Shown here one piece after another: positions 35,733-47,031 of a stretch of 64,000 bases of DNA. This stretch comes from Phoenix dactylifera. Taxonomy: Eukaryota; Streptophyta; Magnoliopsida; Arecales; Arecaceae. The position numbers were made by a program, and so were the translations under genes. The stretch's first letter is position 1; each line of letters opens with the position of its first letter. The stretch lies in contig NC_052399.1 of the NCBI RefSeq assembly GCF_009389715.1, positions 16,371,646 through 16,435,645 on the forward strand. Direction: 5' to 3'. The notes under the pieces were generated by a model. It made no database searches. It was not told the origin of the DNA and saw nothing but the letters and a program-made list of their open reading frames with translations.

Positions 35733-35990
35733 CTAGTGCCTCATCACTTTGATTAGAAGAATCATGCCTATTCCTTCTCTCTCCATTAAATAAGTCACAA
35801 GCCCTTCATCATTTGTATCATCTATAAATATACTTCTTGGATTGACGAAATGCGGATCTAGTTTCCACCACTGATGTAAACCATGAGCATGTCTAGAATC
35901 TGGAGGACTCAAATTAACTGTCAATTTTGCCAATGGAAGAAGGTGCAGAGGCTTAGATTCTTTTCCAGTAGATCTCCATTGAAATTCTGC
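35733..35990 (-). pseudogene. Coding-like stretch, unrecognised, possible last exon or pseudogene
   Basis: The minus strand is open from about 35990 to the TAG at 35733. It includes WRSTGKESKPLHLLPLAKL, then HAHGLHQWWKLDPHFVNPR and IFIDDTNDEGLVTYLMERE. The codon choice and residue mix look like a real protein, but I do not recognise it. Upstream another frame (EHRRNMGEIRAGYIERL) is open, which suggests either an intron or a frameshift between the two. No start codon or partner exon could be assigned. Confidence 0.3.
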
Positions 35991-37440
35991 GTTGCCAGCC
36001 TCTCAATGTATCCAGCTCTAATTTCCCCCATGTTCCTTCTATGCTCAAAATATCCTATATGTTAAAATATTTGTAGAAGAAGAGAAAACTAAGAAAAAAA
36101 AGAGAAAAAAAATGATTTTATTTCTTTATTTTATCGTATTCAGTATATCTCAGAGGTTATATCTCAATGGTCGAATGGATCTTAAAGTTACTGCAAGCGC
36201 TACTAGATGTCATATTTCAGGCTTCAAAGTAGCTTTTGTGTATGGGCAAGCAAAATTAAACAAAGCAACCTCAGTACATCACTATTACAAGAACGGATAT
36301 GCTCTGTTCAGGGATAGAGGGCGAGTACAAAGGAAAAAAAATATGCTCATAGAAGCCAATTACCTTGTATATTTTAAGTCTCATTCACATATACAATTTT
36401 TCATTGTTTACTTGGGTCGTGGCTGTTTATCCTTCGTAACCATGCATAACGGCCTAATCCCAGTACAAGATATTATATCAACTCCAACACTATGCCATCA
36501 AGTAGTATCCTAAGACCTCTCTGAAAACTTTGAATAAACTATACGGACAACGGAAATTGTCACATCCTTTCTGAAGTCTATCATTGAAATGAATTATTAA
36601 ATGTTAGTAGACCCATTTGTGGAAGCATAATTGTAGCCAAACCTGTCCTTGGGAACATACAGGTAAGCATTATCCTTAACATGCTAAGATGATCCTTCAT
36701 TGGGTTCTAGATGCCTTGCTGACCTGTCCAGTTTCTGCATCAACTTCTTCTTTTGTCTGTAACAAGATACCTCAACCTTTGTAACGGCAGAAATGGATGT
36801 TGCATTAAATAAATTGATTATTGAGCATCTTTCAAATAAGAAATGAACCCTCCCTTGACATCTTTGATCCTCTTCTTATGAATTTCACTTTTCTTTGTTT
36901 CTCAGGCAAACCAATTTGCTCACTCATACCTTCTCATAATGTCATTAGCAATGACAACATTATGACCGTCTTGGCAAGATTGGTGCAAGTTCACACTCTG
37001 CAATGGTTCAGCCAAGAGGCATGACATGTCGACCATACTGTTTCAGAAGAATTCTAAACATTCTGATGAAGATGACTATGATGCAATTTCTGGCAGACTA
37101 ACAGCTTGTCGACCGGCAAGTTTCACCATCTTTCCTCAGCATTTCACCTCAAAATTGTGACCGGATTTTTAATTTTTCGACATGCAACCATCCTTAAGGG
37201 ATGTGGATGTAGAAGCTATAAATATCCATGAATGATTGCAGATCAACCTACTTAGGGTTGCTGCACCACTTATCAAGGTAATTCAGGTTTCCATGAATTC
37301 CTCACTCCACTGACTGCTTGCCATAAATTTACAAATTAAGCCTTTCATTTGCACCACTTTTGCATTCTACACTGCATGACTGCTTGGAGTAAACACTATG
37401 ATCCACTGATTTTTAAAAATCTGATGCATCTTCAAAAGGG

Positions 37441-37580
37441 GCTTAAGCGGATCTGCAGATCAATCTTTGTAATGCTATTCACTACTAATTCATGACAGTA
37501 CTCTTACAGAGGCTCAAGTGGATATGCAGGCAAATCTTTATAATGCTATTCACACTAATTCATGACACTACTCTTAAAGA
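37441..37580. repeat. 71-bp direct tandem duplication
   Basis: GCTTAAGCGGATCTGCAG (37441) and GCTCAAGTGGATATGCAG (37512) start two diverged copies that continue through AATGCTATTCAC..CTAATTCATGACA. Confidence 0.75.
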
Positions 37581-40500
37581 ACTGCTGCCTGAGGGCACTT
37601 ATCTCTGTCATGTGTTGCCTCTTGCAACTTCAGACCCTGTAATAGTGTTTATCCAACAAGCAGTAGATCTTCTTGGGACACCAATTATTGTTAATGCTAC
37701 CACATTGCTATCATGACCACCTCCTTCTGTATGCATGGTCAACTCTCGTTCTTGACCGAGGTGCATGCCACTAGATGATCTCCAATGCCGGTTCTATGCC
37801 AATCATCCATGGCTGTAATTTAAAATGTTCATGTGTAAGCCTTTCAACAAAGAGAAATCACTTCATATAAAAATGCTGCTAGATATTTTACATTTCCATT
37901 TACTCTTCTTGCCTGCAAGCTTTCTTTGAATTTAACTTTCCTCAGCCAGCTCATGATCACCAATATCATATTTCACATCACATAAATTGTTGTTCCATTG
38001 AGGATCATATCAGGAAGTGTACAGCTTGGTTTGGCCATAGGCGTGGGTACCATACAACATGGAAAACTTACATCTTTCTACTACTCCAGATGCTTCCGCA
38101 ACTGCAGAATTGTGTTTTTCGATACTTTAAGCCATGGAAGCTTAAACTTGAACATAAATCTAAAATAGCATCAAATAATATATTGTGCTTCATGTTCAAG
38201 CTTCCATAAGTCCTATTATTTTCAAAATAAACCTAATTCCTAGTATTTAAACATAACAAGACAAGAAACAATAATTATACTCAATCATAAAAAAGGAATT
38301 CCAGTTTTCAATTTTAAAAAGAAAAGTACACTTTTATTTATTTAATAAGAAGAAAAAAAAGCTAAAGCAAAGTAGAAAACTAACAAAAATCATACCAATT
38401 TACAGAGGTAAGATGTATAGGTCCAGAGATGCTAAATGTATCCCTTTTTGAAGCAGAGGCCATTGTATTTATTGCCACAAGTTTCTTACTTGATGGCTCC
38501 AGAATTGTTGGAAGCAAAGTGAAATATCATAAACAATGAGAAACAAAAGAATCAGTAAGAGTAGCGAAAGTTTCCAAACAGATCCTGCTTCTCTTGAAAC
38601 TTTTCACAGCAAACTCCCTTTCTTTGCTAATTAACTGGTCTGAAAAGAGCACATACAGAAGAGGAATTATGAGCTGATAGATTTTAATTCCCTTAACACC
38701 CCATGACATAAGTTTTGTAATATATTACCTAGTCTGGTGAGAAGTAGAAAAACATCAAGTTCAAAAACATATTAGCAAAAAATAAAATCATTTCAAGCAT
38801 TTAGAGCACCAATGGTAGCAAAGCAGTTGCAACAAGACAAGGCCCTAAAAAGGAGAAAATGTTTTAAATTCAATAAAATGCAGAGTCAGGTACCGAGGTA
38901 ATGGACTCCTTAAGAATAGAATGGACAGGACAATGGAAATTCGTTTTTCGAGCAATTACCAAATATTTACCAGGAGTACAAGAGTGCAGCATATAAATTG
39001 GACATCAAGGGAGGAAGTGAAAGTTTGATTGACAATGCTCTTGTTTTATGTTTTCTTTGTTTTTTTTAAGAAGAAATTAAAGCATATTTGGTAAACAATT
39101 TTTTTGGTTTTCTGTGTGTTTGATAAACATACCCTAAATGTACTTCCCTGCAACCAAACATACCTGAAAGAAACACTTTCCAATTCATTAAAAATACCAT
39201 AGTTAAAATAATTTCTTTCCAATGCTGTAGCTTTTTTTCCCTGTTTGCAAAGCTACCATCACTACCACGGCACCACCACCACTTAACTGTAGCTACAGCC
39301 ACTGCCATCTTCACCATGTCATCCCATACTGCTATCTATCACCTCTTGATCTCCACTTCAATAAAACCAAGTGGTTGAGAGCGCACACAGCATTCATCTT
39401 GCACCTCTGGTATTTTTCCCCATCTCTCTCATTTTAACCCACCTCCTGCCTCTCAATTTACTTTGACATCTATCAATCAAGGCAGATATGGAAACCAGCT
39501 TTAGCACATTGGTCGTAGTTGGGATCTTAGACCACAAGAGACAGATAACCACTCAACACATAACACAATGCTCCAAAGGAATCTCCTAAAGAAGTAGAAG
39601 AGGTAGAACAGAAGGTAAGAGATGACAACTACTCTCTGTCTAAGATCCATAATTTTTCTAATATAACTCTGCAGAGTTTGCCTCTTTCCTTATGTGACTT
39701 GCCTTATATAATACTCATTACTTTTCATGCATGTATTCCTTAAGTTGTAAGTTCATAATATTATGAATTCCAAGTTCAGTTTTTGTTTAACGTCTAACAT
39801 TAACACGCATAGATACTGTAATGTTTAGGCAACACTAACACTCATACTTAGGTGTGTATGTAATATTATAGTCAGTAGTTTTCCACTTTATAGTTAGACT
39901 TTAAAGTATCGTACATGCAAGTGTATTTTTATTTATAATGCCTAAAACATGATTATCTAATGTTAATTTGTTGATGAACAACTATCTGGATGGATATTCC
40001 TAATAATTTATGAAGCTAGATTTTGTATTTATTATGCAAAACTATGTCTTCTTTCATGAAACAACCTTGAACATACATAAAAATATATATATAAGTTTTT
40101 CTCTTAAGAAAACATGCTAAATTAGTGTCCATCCATTGGACTCTGTGTCTAAGCATGCAAATCTGTGCCCATAATCAGAACAGCATGGTATTGGCACGAG
40201 TTTAGTGAATGAGACCATAATTCTTTATTACTACTATCGATCATAGCATTACTATGAGGAGCAAAAGTCAGAAGTTAAGCTTCTTTTGAGAAAACAAAAG
40301 TCAAGCATTTGAACTACCAGGAATGCCAGGTCAAATTCTCTATGTTTACCGCAAAAGCAAGTTCAGTGAACTTGTGAAGACGATCTATTAAGTTTTCATG
40401 TTGGAGACTAACTGAGCAAGTATGGTGTATGAGGCCCTCTTGATGTTCAGGCAAAGCCACCGAAACCAGATTATTCTTAGCAGTTGGAGGCTGAAAGCCA

Positions 40501-40853
40501 AAGGAATGGGCGCACACCAAAAATGCGGTAAAAAAAAGAAAAGAAAAGAAAAGAGAGGGCATGACAGATTTTTCTAAGTAAATCCTTTGGAGCGTCTGGT
40601 AAATTTATCTTCATTTTTCTAGGTGGGTATGAAATAGTAGAAACAGACTCAATTAACACGACACATTCGAAACAACATCGACATGCAATTTACAAACATA
40701 AATTTAAATTTAGAATGCCAGAACTCAGAATGTGATTGTTTATCACCAATAATTACAAGCAACTAACATTATTTTGCTCGGAAATTAAAGTTTATAAGTG
40801 TCTACCAGAGCACGGCATACAATCATTAGGTATAATTAAAGTTTATAATTATA

Positions 40854-40889
40854 CACACACATACATGTGTGTATGTGTGTGTGTGTATG
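40854..40889. repeat. (AC)n/(GT)n compound microsatellite forming an inverted repeat
   Basis: ACACACACATACA is followed directly by TGTGTGTATGTGTGTG, so the tract is self-complementary. An AT-rich region surrounds it. Confidence 0.8.
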
Positions 40890-41156
40890 TTGTTTTACTA
40901 AGAGAAAAGTTTCATGGGACAATACTGTCTTCAATATGCTTACATAAAGGTGACATTATGATATACACAAACAGTGCACTCATTTATATATATAATGTTA
41001 TATTTTATAAACTTCATGCCCAGAACCAAAAGCTAAAAAGAAGGAGAAACATAAATTAGTAGTAGAAAAAATCATAGTTTATGAGTAAAATTTCCTTGTT
41101 ACATGCACTATAAAGTTTAAAAGTATGAGAAACCGCAACTTAAACTTAAACATAAA

Positions 41157-41610
41157 TGTTGGGATCAAACCGAATAAACCTTCAAGATCATAGACTGATC
41201 TAAAGACACAGACTTCAATGAACAAAACAGAAATATAATCAAACTATCAAATCAGGCAAGAACACAATTTTACGTGGTTCAAGTTCATAAAGAACTTTAC
41301 ATCCACGGGACTCAGCCATTAAACAATCACTATTCAAAACAAGATTACACCCTCAAGGAGAAAGTTATTCTCACAGCCTCACAATACAAAATTTCACTCT
41401 CTGGACTTAGCACCAAAGCAAAACCTCTCAAGAACTCACTTCCCAAATCCCAGTACACCCAATGTTCTCACTATTTTTTTCTGAAGTAAAAAACAGAATA
41501 ACTAACTAACAGCTTTAGGTGCCAAGTCAGGTAACTAATCGGAAAACAATTACTAACCAACAAACTGAATAACGGTTATAACTAACTCTGTTTGTGAACC
41601 ACAACTCACA
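41157..41610 (-). mobile_element. Solo LTR (454 bp) with ATAAA target-site duplication
   Basis: The plus strand starts TGTTGGGATC and ends CAACTCACA. ATAAA is found at 41152-41156 and 41611-41615. The TTTTACGTGGTTCAAG..TACATCCACGG block at 41270-41310, read on the minus strand as CCGTGGA..GAACCACGTAAAA, is a widespread motif near the R/U5 part of plant Copia-type LTRs and sets the orientation. There is no primer-binding site or internal region, as expected after LTR-LTR recombination. Confidence 0.8.
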
Positions 41611-41631
41611 ATAAAAACAATAGAAAAATCC

Positions 41632-42585
41632 TTATTCGTCCGCAGATAGGAATGGATATATGAGTGAATGAAAGGTATCTGAGACAGGCATACTCAAGCT
41701 CATCAATGCCCTTGCGCCTTCTATTGCATCAGGTGGGAAGCCCATCGTTTCTTCAACATGATCTCCCACTTCAATCACCTTCTCGGTGATCTCGTAATTG
41801 AGCATGGCTAACTGAAGGACCCCATCATCTTTCTGCTTCTCCACTCGAAAGCCCCACAAGTCAAGAATCTGACCCTCCTCTAGTGCATTGTTGTTCACAT
41901 ACCTCCTCCAGTCTGGGCCAATGATGTGGGGGGCCTTGTTACTACCGAGATACTTGAGAGTCATAGAATACTCTCTCTTCAGTTGATCCAAAACCTTTAC
42001 GTTTAGCCCCTATTTCTCCTTCATCTGAGCCTTTTCCTCATCGGTGATCAACTCGGAAAGGCGTGAGCTCTTCGAGGTGTCACGGGGCAGCAGTAGACGG
42101 TTCTGTTGCTTCGTGGTGTCGCTGCTGGTGATCTTCTTGCTCAGTACAAATAAAGGATCGTTGATGCCTAGCTCTTTTAAGGCCTCCAAGATTTGTGTAT
42201 GTTGCTCGCCCTCTATGACGAGGTTTCTGTTGAAACAATCGTTCTTTTTGATTTGACTGTTGCTGGGGACCTTCGACTTCTTCTTCTTCGTCTTCTTCTT
42301 CTTTTGATTCTTCTTCTTCACCATAATATTGCCGGCCTTCAGCTTTATCTTCCTCGCTGGTATCTCAGAAGAGCCCAACATCAACTGATTGTTCTTTTCG
42401 TCTGCAGCCGTTTCCATCAATTTGAAGTCCCTTTTCTTGTAAGGTGAGTGCGAAATCTCTTTGAAAACTAATGAAGAAAACAAGCGTCGGGAGCAACCAG
42501 CCGATTCTTCTCTATCTTCTCTCCGAGCTTGTTGAATGTTTCCTTCTTGTTTTTCTTCTTGATCGGCAAGATGTGGGATCATCAA
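41632..42585 (-). pseudogene. B3-domain protein gene (plant DUF313-type) with one in-frame stop
   Basis: One continuous minus-strand frame runs from ATG 42585 to a TAA at 41632, broken by a single TAG at 42012-42010. That gives 191 codons before the stop and 125 after it. A lysine-rich basic stretch (KKKNQKKKKTKKKKSK, about residues 89-104) looks like a nuclear-localisation or DNA-contact region. The B3-like domain spans about residues 140-260: PLFVLSKKITSSD, RLLLPRD, ELITDEEKAQM, then past the stop LNVKVLDQLKREYSMTLKYL, WRRYVNNNALEEGQILDLW and GFRV. The stop falls between EK and GLNVKVLD, inside the DNA-binding fold, so the truncated product would lack half of it. No frameshift or other stop is seen, which means the break is recent, a sequencing error, or rescued in some alleles. 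Intact family members are thought to be DNA-binding regulators. Confidence 0.75.
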
Positions 42586-42643
42586 GGTTAGAAAAATTTG
42601 CTCCCAAGCTATAAGAAACGGGAGCTTCGAGCTCTTTGGACGT

Positions 42644-42651
42644 AATTTATA
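42644..42651 (-). promoter_or_regulatory. Probable TATA box of the B3-domain gene
   Basis: TATAAATT on the minus strand, about 60 bp upstream of the ATG at 42585. Its preservation fits a recently disabled gene. Confidence 0.5.
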
Positions 42652-44949
42652 GACTCCGAAGCCCAGTCCTGGAGTGACTGGGTTTCCTAGGCCTAAAACA
42701 ACTCGTTGTGAGGCACATGCCCTACGACGTTGACTATCGACCGGCCTGAGATGGCATAAATCCGGAAAAAAAAAATGAAGCAGGTTTCCCTGTTCGAATC
42801 GGAGGAGGAGCCCGACTCTGTCGGAGGCTAGGAAGCCTTGCTGGAGATGAGGTAATCAGCATCAATACCCAGCAATCTCCTCTCGCTTTACTGTTTCGGC
42901 CGTACACTGTAGCTGTCGACCCACATTTCAGATGGAAAAGCCGCTGGATTAATTCCACCCCAAGCACCCCCTGCTTCCACCCCATATCAGTTTGGAGGTA
43001 GACGATTGTTTACAGTAAAAGCTGACTCTATTTATTTGTTGATGCATGGATGTTATTTTATTTGTATTGGCCCAGATCAGCATGCAATAATCTGGTGGTC
43101 AGGATCTTATCGTCATGTAGGTAGATGCTAACATTTGCAAGGGTATCACAACAGACAGATTTAGTGCCTAACATAAACTTCTAACTACCTAATGGTGGAG
43201 GCCTTGCCCTTCATAAAAATTGGCACTTTACTCAACTCTTGCTATGCTATCTTGCTTCATTTCTGTAAATAACTGATTTATACTACAATTAAATTCTCCA
43301 ATGCTTTCCATGATGGAAGAACTTGGCCTTGATAGGAAGGACTGATGAATGGGACAGGAATCCTAAAGCAGATTCCAAATGTATGGAACAAGGCTTATTT
43401 GAATATACTAAGGCTTCAAATTTGCATAACACTTGTGTATTGTTGAAGATCTTTTTTGCATTATTATGAGTTATTCTGCTGCTAATTTATAATTGGTTGG
43501 AGTTTTTCAGATATTCAGTTTGTAAAGTTTTTTCTAATGGGAATGATCAACTAATATGACATGAGAAACCATATAGTCGTTGTTCTAGCAGCAGAACAAC
43601 TTTCTCTTTTTGTATGATATAGGATTGGCAGTCTCCTACTGCAACTTTCATCTCAAACCATCGATCAATATGCTGTGATCCTAATTTTGTTCTTGAATCC
43701 CGTTTATTGTGCTCTCAGTGCAAGATATGATCAGGAAAGGAGAAATGACGGTAGTCGAAAATAATTTGGTAGGAGAGACGAATGGTTGCATAGGGATGTG
43801 CAAGGTTTGAAGGTTTGAGGAATGGTCTAGTGCTTTTAGTCAAGCACCCAGCTGGGGAGGGAATGGAGGTAACAATGATAGGAGGGGGAGTAGTGAAGAG
43901 AGGAGGAAGAGAATGGGGTCTTTTTTGGAAGAAGATGGCCTCGCAGTAAAAGCAGATGGGTGACAACAATTGCTGGGGAAAGTGGTCAGGAGCACATCTA
44001 TCCCAGTCCCCTTGAAGCTTTTCTCTCAGATATGTGGTTGCTGTGCTCTTTCAGTATAGATTTGCAATCACTTCAGTGTTTTCTGACAGACACTGATCCC
44101 TAGAATAATCTTCTTCATCTGATTGAGAATCTTATCTGCTTAAATTGGCAGTTGGTAGGTCTGACACATTGATTTTAATCATTTTTATGATGGCTGTGTG
44201 TGTGTGTGTGTGCGTGTGTACTCATTCCTTTCATACGAGGAAGCTGGATTTTCTGAAGTCTAAGCATGGTTTGGAATGATGACTGATTAGCTGAATTTGC
44301 TGACTTTATTCTGAGAAACGCAAAGGTTTAGCATTGCGGTTTTTGAAGCCAACAACTGTTCTTGGTTGTTTGGCATTTCCTGCTCGTCCTTGAAGGTGAA
44401 GTTGATGCAGTCAAGACTTTAGCATGGTTGACCGTGCTTCTTATATATTTGCTGGCAAATATCAACATGAAGTAGTATCCATGTGCATGTAAATGCACAA
44501 TATCATGCAAAGGGATTCATAAATTTCTAGAATGAAGTGATAGATAAATTTCTCCATTTACAAAACACAAAAGGGAAAAAAAATATAGATCATCTCTGAT
44601 GCACATTCCATGACTGCGAGGGAAGCATTTTAGCTCTAAAGCATCTAAAGAAGAGCATCAAATTTCATTTCGATTCCTCTTTTAACGCAGGAGGAGTTAG
44701 AATCAATTTTGTTGTCATCATTATTGTTATTTTATTTTATTTTTATGTGCCGTTTGGTTTCAGGAAGCCAAAAAAAAATGTCGCATCCGAAACCGCACCG
44801 GCAGCCATGCGCTTTTTCGGTTAGTGCCCAGCATTCAGGGTTACCATTGTCATCCGTGCTTACAATTGTAGTCCTAAACTCAAAGGCAAATTATTGCTTC
44901 CAATAACCCATGATGGTTGTGAGCTGCGGCTGTAGCCTTTAACACACAG
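42652..44949. other. Intergenic region; no gene seen
   Basis: No supported coding sequence. A (GT)n microsatellite lies at 44195-44218. The frames at 42734-42985 and 43715-43969 lack domains. Confidence 0.4.
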
Positions 44950-45405
44950 TTTGTGAGCACCCATATATGCATACGCTTCATCTTTTATCGATCATTCATC
45001 GAGAAGATCTTAGATAATTATATAAAGACAAAGATACCCAAATAATATCTTCTAACTAGCTTTTTTTTGGTGAAGCTCTGCATTTTTACAAATTAGTATC
45101 AGAATGGACCCAAACCATGGCCTATGTGGACTAAAGAATACTACAGTGCATAAATCTATTTAAATTGGCGATCAACTGATCGTGGTACTTATGATTAGAA
45201 TTGAATTGATTAGGTTTGGATGGATTTGGACCTTTAGCATAGTGAAAACGCTATAGCTTAATTGAGATAAGTAAGCGACCATTCGTGCAAATATGTATTT
45301 TGTCCTATATCGGTTATTTGCATAGAAGAAGTTTGGCACTTATATAGAAACTAAAATAATACCTTATGACTAGCCATTTTGAGTGAAGTTCTGAATTGTT
45401 ATGCA
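44950..45405 (+). mobile_element. TRIM-like mini LTR element
   Basis: Two diverged terminal repeats flank a ~150-bp interior. The left one ends at 45090 (..GAAGCTCTGCATTTTTACA) and is followed by TTAGTATCAGAATGG at 45093-45107, a degenerate primer-binding site. The right one (about 45260-45405) contains ATCGGTTATTTGCATAGAAG, AAATAATACCTTATGACTAG and AGTTCTGAATTGTTATGCA, parallel to the left copy. The outer 5' boundary is approximate and no target duplication was found. The ends resemble the fragment at 16545-16690. Confidence 0.5.
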
Positions 45406-46650
45406 ACTCAACTTATTTCACATAGAATGGGCCACTCCAGCCAAAGAATGTGTTGCATACTAACCCAAGTGTAATAATTTGTGCCATCAATTAAACTAGT
45501 TAGCAACCCAATTGTGGATCCCATTTCTATGAGCTGTTTAATCTCATAATCTTTTCTCAGCCGAGCAACAGTTGATATCCTCCTTTCTTTCTTTTTTTAC
45601 TTATTTTTTTCTTCTGCTGTTTAACAATTAGGAGGGCTGTTCCTCGCCCTGTATCCTACATCCAACTTACCCTCACAAAGGCCAGAGCTTAGGCTTCCGG
45701 ACTGAGCCTATTCATGGAACCGGAAATTTATATATGTGGAGAAGCGAGGGCTGACATCCTTGGCAAGGGTTACGCCATACGAACTACTATAGATTTTCAA
45801 AGAAGTTGATGTTTTGCTCTCAGTAGTCACTTTGTTGACATAACAACTAACCTTAATTAATTGAAAGCATAAAGGCTTAAGGCAAGATTTGCCGTACCGG
45901 TACCGAACTTCGTACTTATGTCACACTGATATAGTATTGATACGGTACGGTATAGAATTTTTCTGGCATACCGAAGATCGGTGTGCCATCCATACCAGTA
46001 CCAGTATCGAACCGGTATGGTACGGTACATTCGATACCGTTCGATACAAAACGATACGACATATCATAACTTGAAGTCTAACTTTGATTTACAAGGTTAT
46101 ATAATTTCGACGTAGTCATTATGTTTTCTAGATTATATTCATGGCAGCAGTTATCTCTTTAAGCGACCTAAATTATCAAACCTTTTGACTTGTATACCTT
46201 CTACTATGACAAATTAACATGGTTGACCTTTAAAATGTGATGAACAAAAATTTAAAATAAATGATTTCTACTGCAAAATAGTTTTCAGTTATTTTTCATA
46301 AGATTTGTATTGTTAAAATTGACGAGCCATAAAACTTAAAAAATAAATTTTCTGAATCCTATATTTATTTTAGTAGAACTCGCATGCAACCAAACAAAAA
46401 TTAATTAGCTTACGAACATAGCCAAAAATAAGATTGATCATTATTTGGCTAATTATTTGTATATGACCAACTATATTTCTGATTTATAGAAAAAAAAATC
46501 ATATTTGGATAATTGACTGCTGGAACTATTTTTTTTTAAAAAAAAATATTTTGACAAGAGGGAGTTATATCCATACAGGTTATCATATATTTTCACATAT
46601 AAAAAAAAGGAAAAAAATAAAAGTGGGACAAGCAATCATATATTTGTTCA
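45406..46650. other. Intergenic region upstream of the b561 gene
   Basis: Apart from the GGTAC-rich repeat at 45889-46065 there is only AT-rich DNA. No gene is seen. Confidence 0.4.
45889..46065. repeat. Repeat rich in GGTACC / CGATAC self-complementary motifs
   Basis: Dense near-palindromes such as CCGTACCGGTACCGAAC, ACGGTACGGTATAG, CAGTACCAGTATCGAACCGG and CGATACCGTTCGATAC fill this stretch. It is likely a degraded copy of a plant repeat family. No termini or target duplication are evident. Confidence 0.5.
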
Positions 46651-46657
46651 TATAAAG
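46651..46657 (+). promoter_or_regulatory. Candidate TATA box of the b561/DOMON gene
   Basis: TATAAAG lies about 375 bp before the start codon. The stretch between is CT-rich and includes a (TC)n run at 46976-46997, typical of a plant 5' leader. Confidence 0.4.
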
Positions 46658-46975
46658 CGAAATACCGCCCAACTTGTTTTCATCCAACGCCAACAAAGCC
46701 GGGAGGGGGAGGCGGGAGGGGCGACGATGACTTGATGATGGCCACCACTACCAACCGCCTCTGGACAACATCATTAGCCACCGTCCGATCCATCCCGTCC
46801 CCGTCCCCGTCCCTCCCTCCAAGCTTCGGATGGAAGCGACGCCGACCTCCCAACCTCTCCATCCCCTCCTCCTCTGGCCACCACCGTGGGGACCAGCTCT
46901 TTTGTTCTTCTACTCTTCCCTCACCCACCGCCGCCTCAGACTCCCATCCCCTTTCTCTCACTCAGATACTGGAAA

Positions 46976-46997
46976 TCTCTCTCTCTCTCTCTCTCTC
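46976..46997 (+). repeat. (TC)n microsatellite in the leader of the b561 gene
   Basis: About 11 TC units ending 34 bp before the ATG at 47032. CT-rich leaders are common at plant promoters. Confidence 0.85.
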
Positions 46998-47031
46998 CTA
47001 CTCTCGGACCCCTTCCTGCATTTGACGGCCA

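Larger units (their letters stand above)
35176..41151. other. Long gene-poor region, possibly a decayed gene
   Basis: There is no complete gene in these ~6 kb. Coding-like pieces occur on the minus strand at 35733-35990 and about 36680-36850, and on the plus strand at about 37560-37715, but they cannot be joined. Other content is a 71-bp tandem duplication (37441-37580), an inverted repeat at 38133-38206, and an (AC)n/(GT)n inverted microsatellite at 40854-40889. Confidence 0.4.

Noticed and set aside
42734..42985. Minus-strand frame upstream of the B3 remnant
   Set aside because: No recognisable protein, and it does not join the B3 frame in a plausible way.
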